A DNA stretch of 58,527 nucleotides, taken from NCBI GenBank assembly GCA_947462875.1, contig CANHQJ010000024.1, positions 1 to 58,527 on the forward strand, written 5' to 3'. The first letter of the stretch is position 1, and each line of letters begins with the position of its first letter. The notes beneath the pieces were generated by a model that was not told where the DNA came from, ran no database searches, and worked only from the letters and a program-made list of their open reading frames with translations. This document shows, piece after piece, positions 8,769 through 17,231 of this stretch. The position numbers and the translations under genes were made by a program. Source of the DNA: Verrucomicrobiia bacterium (GTDB lineage Bacteria > Verrucomicrobiota > Verrucomicrobiia > Verrucomicrobiales > Akkermansiaceae).

Positions 8769-10552
8769 GATGTTTTTGATTCAGACAATGCTAACAATGC
8801 GGCCAAGCCCACCGGTTCCTCCGCCTGCCATGGCAACCAGGCCACGCGTTTGGCATGCTTTTGCGCGACTTCCGTGAGAAAACGATGCTCGGACTCTTCG
8901 CGCCGCATCAGCAAGGGATCACAGGTGCCGCAGCCTAACAAACTCTGGTTCATCACCCACGCAAAGGGCTCGATCCGCGCGCGACGCAGGTCTTCTTGCA
9001 GTGCGGCGGCTTCGTGAATCGGCGTCGCCTCGGGCACGGCGACCAGGAGCATCGAGGTGTAGTGAGGATCGCGCAGTCGCTCTAACAATCGCAACACTTC
9101 TTCCGGCTGCGATGTTCCCGTCTGCCGCTCCAACTCGCGTTGATAGGCCTCGCTGGCATCCAGCAAAAGCAACGTATGCCCCGTCGGCGCGGTATCCAGC
9201 ACAACAAAGCCTTTTTCGCCCTGCGCCACTTCGCGCGCGAAGGCGCGAAACACCGCGATCTCTTCGGTGCAAGGCGAGCGCAGGTCTTCTTCCAACAAAG
9301 CCCGCGCCGATTCATCGAGATGCGCGGACTGCTCGGCCATCACCGTAGCGGTGTAAGCGGCTGTTTCCTCCGCCGGATCGATTTTGCTCAGCGTCAGTCC
9401 GTCCATTTGACCATCGAGCGTCTGCGCCACATGCGCGGCGGGGTCGGTGGTGCTGAGATGCACGGCATGGCCACGCTTCGCCAAAGAAACGGCAATCGCC
9501 GCGGCGACAGTGGTTTTCCCCACGCCGCCCTTGCCCATGGTCATGATCACGCCACGGCCGTGCTTCTCCAGCTCATCGACAATTTCACTGAGGCGAAGCA
9601 TGGGCGGAGCCTGCCACTCTTTCTTCTGCAAGCTCGTCACATCCGACTGCTCGTTTTCTAACAATTTTCGCAATCCCGCCACGCCGAGGATGTTGATCGC
9701 CTTCAAGGGCACGAGGAAACTCGGCAGGCTGGCGATGAAGTCGCGCGCTTGTTCCAGCGCCCTGCGACCGAGCTCTTGCATCGCTTGCGAAAGAGCATCG
9801 TGCGGACAATCGGTGGTGAACGATCCATTGATCACCAGCTGCTGCTGCGTCACGCCGAGTTGCTGCAATTCGAGCGAAGTGCGCTGTGCCTCGCGCAAGG
9901 ATGCGCGTTGCGGCCGACTCACCAGCACCAAGGTCGTCAGTTGCGGATCCGCCAGCGTGACCACCGCCGCTTCATAAATCGCGCGTTGTTTTTCCAAGCC
10001 CGCCAACGGACCGAGACAGGAGGTGCCGCTTTGATTGTCATCGAGAAATTGATCCCACGCCTTCGCCAAACTCATCAAACGCAAGGTGTGCCCCGTCGGC
10101 GCGGTATCGAACACGATGTGATCGTATGACGCCACCGATGCCGCATCGCCGATCAATCCCGCAAACTCATCGAACGCGGCAATTTCCACCGTGCACGATC
10201 CGGAAAGCTGTTCCTCCATGCTGCGCAGCGCCGACTCTGGCAAAATCCCGCGCATCGGCCCAATCAAGCGCTCACGATACGCTGCCGCCGCTTCCACGGG
10301 ATTGATGTTGAGAGCGTCCAGGCCGCTCACGCCGGGAATCGGAGTCGGATGATTCGTGAGTTTCGTCTCCAAGACCTCATCGAGATTCGATGCCGGATCG
10401 GTGCTGACCAGCAACACGCGTTTGCCTGCTTCCGCCAGGCGCAGAGCCGTCGCACAGGACAAGGATGTTTTTCCCACGCCGCCTTTGCCCGTGAAAAACA
10501 GATACCGCATCGCCGTGGCGGGATCAGGTTGATACCGTGGCAGCGCGTTCAT
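8765..10552 (-). CDS. arsA: Arsenical pump-driving ATPase
   Basis: 595 residues from the ATG at 10552, chosen because it overlaps the arsD stop as ATGA; a longer start at 10588 is less likely. Two homologous ATPase halves each carry a deviant Walker A, GKGGVGKT (22-29 and about 338-346). Each has the [11 protein letters not shown] or [11 protein letters not shown] switch segment. Metalloid-binding cysteines are present: [11 protein letters not shown] and [10 protein letters not shown] in the first half and [11 protein letters not shown] in the second. ArsA receives arsenite from ArsD and energises efflux through Acr3. Confidence 0.96.
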   Translation of the reverse strand: MNALPRYQPDPATAMRYLFFTGKGGVGKTSLSCATALRLAEAGKRVLLVSTDPASNLDEVLETKLTNHPTPIPGVSGLDALNINPVEAAAAYRERLIGPMRGILPESALRSMEEQLSGSCTVEIAAFDEFAGLIGDAASVASYDHIVFDTAPTGHTLRLMSLAKAWDQFLDDNQSGTSCLGPLAGLEKQRAIYEAAVVTLADPQLTTLVLVSRPQRASLREAQRTSLELQQLGVTQQQLVINGSFTTDCPHDALSQAMQELGRRALEQARDFIASLPSFLVPLKAINILGVAGLRKLLENEQSDVTSLQKKEWQAPPMLRLSEIVDELEKHGRGVIMTMGKGGVGKTTVAAAIAVSLAKRGHAVHLSTTDPAAHVAQTLDGQMDGLTLSKIDPAEETAAYTATVMAEQSAHLDESARALLEEDLRSPCTEEIAVFRAFAREVAQGEKGFVVLDTAPTGHTLLLLDASEAYQRELERQTGTSQPEEVLRLLERLRDPHYTSMLLVAVPEATPIHEAAALQEDLRRARIEPFAWVMNQSLLGCGTCDPLLMRREESEHRFLTEVAQKHAKRVAWLPWQAEEPVGLAALLALSESKTS

Positions 10553-10878
10553 TTCGCTTCCTCCTTCGCCGCGAAGTCGCGCACCCACTCACGGCGCTCT
10601 TCTTGCGTGGGATAGCGGCCTTTCATCCGCAGCACGCCATCACAAAACACCAGTGGCAGGCATTCCGTGCCCTCCGCGCGCAGCAATTCCTGCACCGCAG
10701 GATGTTGCGCAAAGGCGATGGCTTGTTGGCTGAGATTGTAGCGATCCACTTTTGCGCCGCGCTGGGTGAACTGCGCCAGCATCGCCGCAAAGTTGATGAG
10801 GTCGGGGTCGATGTTGGTGCCGCAAATGCCCGTGGAGCAGCACATGGGCGGGTCGTACACTTGGATGTGACTGATCAT
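10549..10878 (-). CDS. arsD: Arsenite metallochaperone ArsD
   Basis: 109 residues from the ATG at 10878. ArsD passes As(III)/Sb(III) to ArsA. The binding triad is in DPPMCCSTGICG (C13, C14, C19, matching C12/C13/C18 of the E. coli R773 protein). It lacks the C-terminal CxxCxxxCC additions of some ArsD proteins. The gene starts four bases after the arsR stop and its TGA overlaps the arsA ATG, so arsR-arsD-arsA are coupled. A longer start at 10911 would overlap arsR and is not favoured. Confidence 0.95.
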   Translation of the reverse strand: MISHIQVYDPPMCCSTGICGTNIDPDLINFAAMLAQFTQRGAKVDRYNLSQQAIAFAQHPAVQELLRAEGTECLPLVFCDGVLRMKGRYPTQEERREWVRDFAAKEEAK

Positions 10879-10882
10879 ACTT

Positions 10883-11197
10883 TTATTTTTCGTTCGAGTG
10901 AAAGTCGTCAAGACAACAGAAAAGGTTCATCAGGCAGGGCTTGCGCAGCGTGTAAAACACCTGCGTGCCGCGTCGCTCATCGGTGACGATGCCCACACTG
11001 CGCAGAACCGATAAATGATTGGAAACCGTGGAGATATCGAGCTGCACCAGCGCCGTGAGCTCGGCGACGCAATGCTCTCCATCGGCCAGCGCGTTCACGA
11101 TCATCACCCGCGACGGATTGCTCAGCGCTTTGAACACATCCGCCGCACGACGGAACTCCGCTTTGGTTTTGAGTCGTTCCGTGCCGCAAGCTTTCAT
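10883..11197 (-). CDS. arsR: ArsR-family metalloregulatory repressor
   Basis: 104 residues from ATG 11197. The winged-helix body (ALSNPSRVMIVNALADGEH; ISTVSNHLSVLRSVGIV; ERRGTQVFYTL) is standard. The classical ELCVCDL arsenite site is replaced by ELTALVQL, with no CxC. Instead a cysteine cluster sits at the C-terminus, C88 followed by C94-C95 (KPCLMNLFCC), similar to the C-terminal triad described for the A. ferrooxidans ArsR. It is the first gene of the operon and likely represses its own promoter just upstream. Confidence 0.93.
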   Translation of the reverse strand: MKACGTERLKTKAEFRRAADVFKALSNPSRVMIVNALADGEHCVAELTALVQLDISTVSNHLSVLRSVGIVTDERRGTQVFYTLRKPCLMNLFCCLDDFHSNEK

Positions 11198-11201
11198 GGC
11201 T

Positions 11202-11233
11202 ATGATACTTTGCCATTTTGCCAAATATGTCAA
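11202..11233 (-). promoter_or_regulatory. Candidate ars operon promoter/operator
   Basis: On the minus strand a TTGACA occurs at 11233-11228 and a TATCAT at 11207-11202, with a long 20-base spacer (an AAGTAT at 11210-11205 would give 17). Between them is the direct repeat TTTGGCAAAATGGCAAA (11225-11209), a plausible ArsR site. The initiation point would be almost at the arsR ATG, giving a very short leader. Confidence 0.35.
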
Positions 11234-11271
11234 GCAAAATCCCGCAGATCCGCTACGAACGCATTTCCCAC

Positions 11272-14200
11272 TCAGGGCACGGCGCATTTCACCACCAGCC
11301 CGGCGTGGAAGCCGAGCAGGAGGCAATCGATGGACCCGGGTGCGATGCCCAGCGCGCGGGCGAGCAAGATGCGATAGATGTGCAATTGCTCGGTATGGTT
11401 GTCGTGCAGTTCTTTGGCGTCCTGCGTGCGGTCCGTTTTGTAGTCGATGATTTCGGCGCGGGTGATCGCTCCCGTTTCATCGCGGAAAAGATGCAGTCGA
11501 TCGATGACGCCGCGCACCCATGTGCCATCGACATGACCTTCCACCGGGATCTCGCGCTGGAGCTCCACCGGGCGCTGGCGTTTTTCCAGACAATCGCGCC
11601 ACTCCGGCTTTTGCAGGACCGCCGCGAGCCGCTCGGCCATTTCGCCCGCACCGGAAAAGGGCGTTTCATCCAGCCAGCCTATCGATTCCATCAGGGCATG
11701 CATGGCGGTGCCATACTGCATTGCGGCACTCGCCCCCTGCGCGGCCTTGGATGCCGTTTTTGCCCTGCGCCGCAGCACCGCGGTTCCCAACGAAGGACGC
11801 TCGGGCGGCGGGTCCGCTTGCAGGTCATCGACATCCGCAAAACACACGATGCTCCCCGCCTCGAAAATCACCTCGCCCTCCCCCGGACAGGAATCGAGAA
11901 CCCACTGCGCGAGCGAGTTGTTATCCTCCTTGAGCTCCTTTTCTTCCAACAACACATACAGCCCGCGCTTCGCCCGCGTCAGCGCGACATAAAGCACGCA
12001 CATCGCTTCGTACTTCTGCTGCTCGCCCCAGATTTCCTCCGCCTGACGCATCGCCGGCAAGAGTCGACGCGCCCACTGCGGCGGGGTTTTGCAAATCCAG
12101 TCCGCACCGCGGGCGATGTCGAACTTTCCGGCATCGGGTATCGAGTCGCGCGAAATCATCGGCAGCACGACCACATCAAAGCCCAGGCCTTTCGACTTAT
12201 GGATGGTCAATACCTGCACCTCTGCCGCGCCGGGGCTCTGCACGACCAGCAATTTTTCCAACACCTGCGCCGCCGCCTTCGCCGAGCCGGTACCGGATTG
12301 ATCCACACCGCGCAGGGCTTGCAAGAGGTCATCGCTGCGGTGACGGCCGAAGGTCGAAAGTTCCGCCCACTGCGCATCGAGCAGCGATTGGACCAAATGA
12401 GCCACGCCGTTTTCCGCCATCGCCTGCTGGCAGCCGCCCCACACAAACTCGCCGAAACGCGCGGCGAGATGAGCCCAGCAAGGCGACATGCGCACGACCT
12501 CCTCCGCGTACGAGTCCGCCGGATCAGCGAGCCAGCGCAGCAAATGCAGCAGAGTCACGCCGATGGGATTGTCCTTCGCCGGCTCGCGCTGCCCTTCCTC
12601 GATCACCGCAAACCCTTCCTGCCGCAGGTAATCCGCCACGCGCAGGAGCTCCTTGTTCGTCCGCACCAGCACCCCGCAACTGAGCTGTTTGCGGGAAATG
12701 CCCACCTCGCGCAAAATGGCGACCAGCCGCTGCAAGCGCGCGTCCTTTTCCTCGTTTTCCACGATGCATTCCACCCGGGCGTGCCCGCGCAGATCCTGTT
12801 TCGCCGCGATGTGATCCTCCCACTCCCAGCGCGCCGCCGCGGAGCCGTAGAGCGATTCCATCGCGCTGCGATTCCCGCATACGCGATTGACCAGCTCCAG
12901 CACTTCCGATGCCGAGCGATAGGATTCTTTCATCGTCTCGATCGCGAGATGATCGCCGTAGTGCGCGCGCAATTCATCGAAGAGCCGCACATCGCCGCCA
13001 CGCCACGCGTAGATCGCCTGCTTCTTGTCACCCACGAGAAAGACCGAGCCGTCCTCATTGGTCGCGGCCTCATCGATCAAGGGCGAAAGCCCCCGCCAAT
13101 CGACGCGGCTGGTGTCCTGAAATTCATCGAGCAACCAGTGCTGGTATTTCGCGTCCAGGCGGTAGTCCAGCGCCTCGCGCATGAGACGCTTGTCCTCCTG
13201 CAGCGTCCACTCGCCCATCTTCGCCTTCACATCGTCGAAGCCGAATTTCCCCTTGCGCCGCAGCCGCCGTTCACAGACCTGATCAAACATCCCGATCACC
13301 TCCGCCACCGCACGCGTGCTGGCGCAGGCGCTCGCCATTTCAGCTTTTGCGGCGGCTTGCAGGGCTTCGCGGATGAGTTCGAACACCGCAGCGGGCACGA
13401 CAAAATCTTTGTAGAGAGAAATGATTTGCTCGCCGTCACAACCATCTGCCACTCGCTGCATCAGTTGGTCTAACATCTTGCCACTTTTCCCAAAGAGGCC
13501 ACTGCCAGTCGTATGCGCCGCAAACAGTCCCGCCATCTTTTCCCATGCCGCTGATTGCCGCTTATCACTCATGACAAGCGATTCACCCGCCGCCGCGATG
13601 CGCTCCGCATAGTCCAGCCGCGCGCCCATCCAGGCCTCGATGCTGCCACCATCCGCGAGATGCTCCGGCCCCCAGTCCAGCCGATCGCAGCCACCCATCC
13701 AGTGCCGATGCCACGCCTGGGTGTATTCATCGATGCGCGAACGCACCGTGATGCATTCCTGTCCCATCAGCGACTTGCGGAATGCCTGGAAAAACCGCTC
13801 CGCCTCCTCCTCGCTCAGTTCCTCTTGCAGCAAACTCTGCAATAAATTTTCGCGCATGATGTCCGCCTCCGCGCCCTCGACCAATTGGAACGATGCCGCG
13901 GAAATCCCCAGCTCTAACGGAAACGCCTTCACCACCTTGGTGAAAAACCCATCCATCGTGCCCAGCGTCATGCGCGGGAGCGCCCGGATCAGCGACTCCA
14001 GAATGCGCAAAAAATCCACATCCCCCAGGTTCTTGCCACTCTCCGCCAGATCGCCGCGCAGGCGCTCCGCCTTCCGCGGATCGAGACCGGCCTCGGCCAG
14101 TTTGCTCAGGATCGCATCCGTGAATTCCCCCGCCGCCTTGCGCGTGAAGGTCAGCGCCACCATCGTCGCCGGATCCACTCCCATCGCGATGAAGCCGATG

Positions 14201-14277
14201 ATGCGATTGCTCAGTTGGTAGGTTTTCCCCGACCCCGCCGAAGCAAGCACCATCACATTAGGCTCCAAAATCTTCAC
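11272..14277 (-). CDS. UvrD/RecB-type helicase-nuclease, AddA-like
   Basis: 1001 residues. Superfamily 1A helicase motifs occur in order: LASAGSGKT (11-19, Walker A), MVALTFTRKAAGEF (Ia), LLDEFQDTS (II), FLVGDKKQAIYAWRGGDV (III), VQVLTIHKSKGLGFDVVVLPM (V) and CVLYVALTRAKRGLYVLL (VI). The C-terminus carries a PD-(D/E)XK nuclease core (ITRAEIIDYKTDRTQ, then a Gln-Tyr-like HTEQLHIYRILL). This matches AddA/RecB subunits that resect double-strand breaks. An AddB partner, normally adjacent, is not in the window. Gene length and motif set are complete, so it is not a pseudogene. Confidence 0.85.
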   Translation of the reverse strand: MKILEPNVMVLASAGSGKTYQLSNRIIGFIAMGVDPATMVALTFTRKAAGEFTDAILSKLAEAGLDPRKAERLRGDLAESGKNLGDVDFLRILESLIRALPRMTLGTMDGFFTKVVKAFPLELGISAASFQLVEGAEADIMRENLLQSLLQEELSEEEAERFFQAFRKSLMGQECITVRSRIDEYTQAWHRHWMGGCDRLDWGPEHLADGGSIEAWMGARLDYAERIAAAGESLVMSDKRQSAAWEKMAGLFAAHTTGSGLFGKSGKMLDQLMQRVADGCDGEQIISLYKDFVVPAAVFELIREALQAAAKAEMASACASTRAVAEVIGMFDQVCERRLRRKGKFGFDDVKAKMGEWTLQEDKRLMREALDYRLDAKYQHWLLDEFQDTSRVDWRGLSPLIDEAATNEDGSVFLVGDKKQAIYAWRGGDVRLFDELRAHYGDHLAIETMKESYRSASEVLELVNRVCGNRSAMESLYGSAAARWEWEDHIAAKQDLRGHARVECIVENEEKDARLQRLVAILREVGISRKQLSCGVLVRTNKELLRVADYLRQEGFAVIEEGQREPAKDNPIGVTLLHLLRWLADPADSYAEEVVRMSPCWAHLAARFGEFVWGGCQQAMAENGVAHLVQSLLDAQWAELSTFGRHRSDDLLQALRGVDQSGTGSAKAAAQVLEKLLVVQSPGAAEVQVLTIHKSKGLGFDVVVLPMISRDSIPDAGKFDIARGADWICKTPPQWARRLLPAMRQAEEIWGEQQKYEAMCVLYVALTRAKRGLYVLLEEKELKEDNNSLAQWVLDSCPGEGEVIFEAGSIVCFADVDDLQADPPPERPSLGTAVLRRRAKTASKAAQGASAAMQYGTAMHALMESIGWLDETPFSGAGEMAERLAAVLQKPEWRDCLEKRQRPVELQREIPVEGHVDGTWVRGVIDRLHLFRDETGAITRAEIIDYKTDRTQDAKELHDNHTEQLHIYRILLARALGIAPGSIDCLLLGFHAGLVVKCAVP

Positions 14278-14362
14278 TTCCGGATCCTATCAAGAAAACG
14301 TCCCATGTCACCAACCAAATCCTATCGGATCGACATCTCATCGCTTGCGGAACTGCCGGGAA

Positions 14363-14827
14363 TCATCGTGCATGATCGCGCGCCCACTGTCTGGTGCGGT
14401 GGTGACGGTAACGGAACAGCACCATGAGGTAGAGCCTGACGCCGATGGCGGAAATGAGATTGCCCCACCAGGCGCGGCCCCATTGGTAGGTGACGGTGTC
14501 GTGCATCACGCAGGCGTTTTCCCCCTGCGGCTCGAAACGGTGCTCATGCACAAACAGGGAAAACGGGCCTCGCACCATTTCATCCACAAGCACATGAGGA
14601 GGCCGCACGGTCTTCCAGCGGCAGACCCAGTGCATCGGGATGACACCCCAGTCGCGGCAATGTATTTCAATGAGACCGCCCTCCTTCGCCGGCACCTCCG
14701 TTTCCAACCGGGTCACCGTCATCGTCGGCGGCATGACTTGACTCAGATTGTGCGGATCGCTGTGGAAGGCGAACATCGTCGCGGCGCTGGCGGCAAGCGG
14801 CGTGCTGGTATGGTAGGTATGGGGCAT
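14363..14827 (-). CDS. SRPBCC-family protein
   Basis: 154 residues from the ATG at 14827. The pattern of a ligand-binding SRPBCC/cyclase fold is visible: FHSDPHNLSQVMPP near the N-terminus, alternating strands, RGPFSLFVHEHRFEP and a terminal helix with HDTVTYQWGRAW. Proteins of this class bind hydrophobic ligands; no ligand can be named. It follows the zinc-ribbon gene by four bases and is probably the third gene of an amidase operon. Confidence 0.7.
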   Translation of the reverse strand: MPHTYHTSTPLAASAATMFAFHSDPHNLSQVMPPTMTVTRLETEVPAKEGGLIEIHCRDWGVIPMHWVCRWKTVRPPHVLVDEMVRGPFSLFVHEHRFEPQGENACVMHDTVTYQWGRAWWGNLISAIGVRLYLMVLFRYRHHRTRQWARDHAR

Positions 14828-14831
14828 GTTC

Positions 14832-15113
14832 TCAAAGAAGAAAGGTCTGGCTGATCCACCATAGCAGCAGCAACACCGCCACCACATACCAGTACCATTT
14901 GATGCCGATCTTGCGATGCGGAGATTTGCCGAATTCGCGGGCGACAAAATCATCGTAATCGAAATCCTCATCGGGCAGATCCAGACCGTCGGCCGTTTCC
15001 TCCTGCTCCCAGGATTTGCGCTCCGGCTTGCGCGGCGATTTTTTTTTGATGCAGCGGGGACAATCAGAGCCCACCTCCACCTCGCGATCACAAGTAGGGC
15101 AGAGGTACTTCAT
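14832..15113 (-). CDS. Small zinc-ribbon membrane protein
   Basis: 93 residues. The N-terminus MKYLCPTCDREVEVGSDCPRC holds two CxxC pairs forming a probable zinc ribbon, followed by a charged linker and one C-terminal membrane helix (WYWYVVAVLLLLWWISQTFLL). Its ATG overlaps the amidase stop by one base (TGATG), so it is translated after that gene. Function unknown. A longer start at 15227 would overlap the amidase and is rejected. Confidence 0.7.
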   Translation of the reverse strand: MKYLCPTCDREVEVGSDCPRCIKKKSPRKPERKSWEQEETADGLDLPDEDFDYDDFVAREFGKSPHRKIGIKWYWYVVAVLLLLWWISQTFLL

Positions 15114-15718
15114 CAACCGCGGCTGCGGAATTTGAAAATGCCATCCGCGATGCCATCGGCCACCGCCTGGCGATACCATGCCTTGCGCATCTTGTCGCGC
15201 TCGCCCTGATTGCTCACGAAGCCGCATTCGACGAGGATGGCGGGCATTTTCGTATTACGAATCACATAGTAGCGGGCGAACTTCACGCCGCGATTGACGC
15301 AGCGCGTGCGCTTCAGCATGCCGGCTTGGACATAGGACGCGAGCGGCTGGCTCTCCGCCGAGTGATAGAAGGTCTCGATGCCGCTGGCTTCCTGACGCCA
15401 GGTGAAATTGTAGTGCACGCTCACAAAAATCGCGTTGCGGTATTTCGCCGCCATGGACACGCGCTGCGGCAGGGAAATGAAGTAGTCACTGCGGCGCAGG
15501 ACCGCGGTGCGGTAGCCTTTGGCGCGCAGGGTGTTTTCGAGTCGGAGCGAGGTATCGAGGCACAGGTGTTTTTCATACACCCGCCCCCACTGGCAGCCTT
15601 TGTCATGCCCGCCGTGGCCGGGATCGATGACGACAGTGCTGAAATAACGCGCTTGCACGGGGCTCACCACGAGCCACCCGAGAAGACAGGCGAACAAGAA
15701 TCGGGAAAAAGTTTTCAT
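15113..15718 (-). CDS. N-acetylmuramoyl-L-alanine amidase (Amidase_3), secreted
   Basis: 201 residues from ATG 15718, which gives a signal peptide ending near VQARY. It cleaves the amide bond between MurNAc and the stem peptide in the periplasm. Zinc ligands are H35 in DPGHGGHDKG, E49 and H102 in VSVHYN; the catalytic Glu is E164 in ILVECGF. It has only the catalytic domain, with no AMIN or SPOR region. The two genes downstream are tightly linked. An in-frame extension to 15868 is not needed. Confidence 0.9.
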   Translation of the reverse strand: MKTFSRFLFACLLGWLVVSPVQARYFSTVVIDPGHGGHDKGCQWGRVYEKHLCLDTSLRLENTLRAKGYRTAVLRRSDYFISLPQRVSMAAKYRNAIFVSVHYNFTWRQEASGIETFYHSAESQPLASYVQAGMLKRTRCVNRGVKFARYYVIRNTKMPAILVECGFVSNQGERDKMRKAWYRQAVADGIADGIFKFRSRG

Positions 15719-15791
15719 TGTTTTGGGCAAATAAGCAAAAATCAGGCAACTTTGCAATGAAATTTTGTAATAATTGATAATCGTGGAAGAC

Positions 15792-16667
15792 TTAATTGTA
15801 GGTATAGGCGGGACGCTCGGAGATTTTGCGGATTTTGCCACGGGCTTCCGCTTCCGCTCTCTGATCATACAGCACGGATCCCGCCACTTTCACCGAGCCA
15901 TCGGCAAAGGTCATCAGGCGGGGATCGCCGCTGCCGCCGCGCTTGTGAAGCTCACGACCGAGGAAACGGCCGTTCACATCGATGCGGGCGTGCACATAAA
16001 AATCCGGCGTGGCGAGATAGAGGACATTCAGCGTCTGCGAGCGATCCACCGCCGCCTGCGGCTTGCGGAAAAGCAGCGCCTCGCCCAGGCAAAGCGTCTG
16101 CACGGAGACACCCGTTTTGCAGTCCACCACCTGCGCGTAGAGAAGCGACTTTTGCGAGTTGGTGAAATTCATCACGCGAAACTCATGATTTTTTCCCGGC
16201 TGACCGGGCACACCGACTTTCTGGCTCCAGTCGGCGCGCACGTTGGCGCAGCTGAAGAGCAGTCGATTCGAGATGAAACCATTGGAGTCCGAACTGCTGC
16301 GCACCAGCGCGGAGACCGAATAGGAACCAGGCTCGCGCAGATTGTAGAGCGCGGAGATGTCGATTGTCTTGGTCATGGTCTGGCCCGAGGCGATTTTCAC
16401 CGCTCCGAAATTGGCCTTGCCCAGCATGGAGGCCGGCTCGCCATTGCCGCGTTTCACCACCATGTCCAGCCACGGTGTGCGGCCGTTGTTGGCCAGAATG
16501 AGATCGCTGCCGGTGTGATTGGTGAGCGTCACGGCCACCAGCACGGTTTCCCCCGCAAGAAACTGCGATTGATTCATGCGAATGTTCACGCCGAGTTGCG
16601 CGGAGGCACAGGCCGTGGTCACCACGAGAGCGAGCGTGCGCAACAAAAGTTGGGAGAAGCGATTCAT
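15792..16667 (-). CDS. Secreted protein with Ig-like domain, function unknown
   Basis: 291 residues from ATG 16667, giving a signal peptide (MNRFSQLLLRTLALVVTTACASAQ). The first half reads like an immunoglobulin-like or intracellular-proteinase-inhibitor-type beta sandwich (FLAGETVLVAVTLTNHTGSDL; REPGSYSVSALV). The C-terminal part (DVNGRFLGRELHKRGG) is unassigned. I recognise no specific family. An in-frame extension to 16883 would run through the rpsP terminator and into rpsP, so it is rejected. Confidence 0.6.
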   Translation of the reverse strand: MNRFSQLLLRTLALVVTTACASAQLGVNIRMNQSQFLAGETVLVAVTLTNHTGSDLILANNGRTPWLDMVVKRGNGEPASMLGKANFGAVKIASGQTMTKTIDISALYNLREPGSYSVSALVRSSSDSNGFISNRLLFSCANVRADWSQKVGVPGQPGKNHEFRVMNFTNSQKSLLYAQVVDCKTGVSVQTLCLGEALLFRKPQAAVDRSQTLNVLYLATPDFYVHARIDVNGRFLGRELHKRGGSGDPRLMTFADGSVKVAGSVLYDQRAEAEARGKIRKISERPAYTYN

Positions 16668-16740
16668 CCCTGCGAGCGTAGCCGAATCGGCATGATGGTC
16701 AAGCCGGCATTTGGAAAATCCCCCGACGCCCACCAAAAAA

Positions 16741-16775
16741 CAAAAAAAACCGCCCGCCTGCGAACAGACGGACGG
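16741..16775 (-). terminator. Rho-independent terminator of rpsP with UUCG tetraloop
   Basis: On the minus strand, CCGTCCGTCTG pairs with CAGGCGGGCGG (11 bp including G-U pairs) around a TTCG loop, followed by eight T residues. It lies 30 bases after the rpsP stop. Confidence 0.9.
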
Positions 16776-16804
16776 AAAAAAGGATAAACTAATTCCGGAA
16801 ACAA

Positions 16805-17056
16805 TTATTTCGCGGCAGCCGTGCGGGCCTTGCGGATGATCGACTTCACGGTCTCGGAGGGCTTCGCGCCGGTGCCGAGCCATTTGTCCGCCGCAGCGAG
16901 ATCGATCTCGTAGTTGACACCCTCTTTCATCGGATCATAGGTGCCGAGTTGTTCGATGAAACGTCCATCACGACGCACGCGGCTATCCACGGCAATGATT
17001 TTGTAATAGGGACGGTCAGCGGATCCCTGGCGAGTAAGACGTAATGCAACGGCCAT
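16805..17056 (-). CDS. rpsP: 30S ribosomal protein S16
   Basis: 83 residues, typical size. The N-terminus [26 protein letters not shown] and the [12 protein letters not shown] segment identify S16, a small-subunit assembly protein. Unlike many bacteria, rimM, trmD and rplS do not follow; a strong terminator closes the unit immediately downstream and cysS is divergent. Confidence 0.97.
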   Translation of the reverse strand: MAVALRLTRQGSADRPYYKIIAVDSRVRRDGRFIEQLGTYDPMKEGVNYEIDLAAADKWLGTGAKPSETVKSIIRKARTAAAK

Positions 17057-17231
17057 AATAAAGTGATAAGTTGAGTGAAGTTGGTGCCAGCCATGCCTTT
17101 GAGAGCGGGCGGGGGCGGAAAATGCTCAAATCCGACCCACTTGGCAAGAAGAATCTTCGTTTTTTCAAAAAATTTCACCAGGCCTGCCACGCCATGCTTG
17201 CCAGAGCCTGCCGTCCGCGCTAGGGAGGCGC

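Noticed and set aside
11218-13473. 751-codon plus-strand frame opposite the helicase-nuclease gene
   Set aside because: Arg/His-rich shadow frame; the minus strand carries the full ordered helicase motifs.
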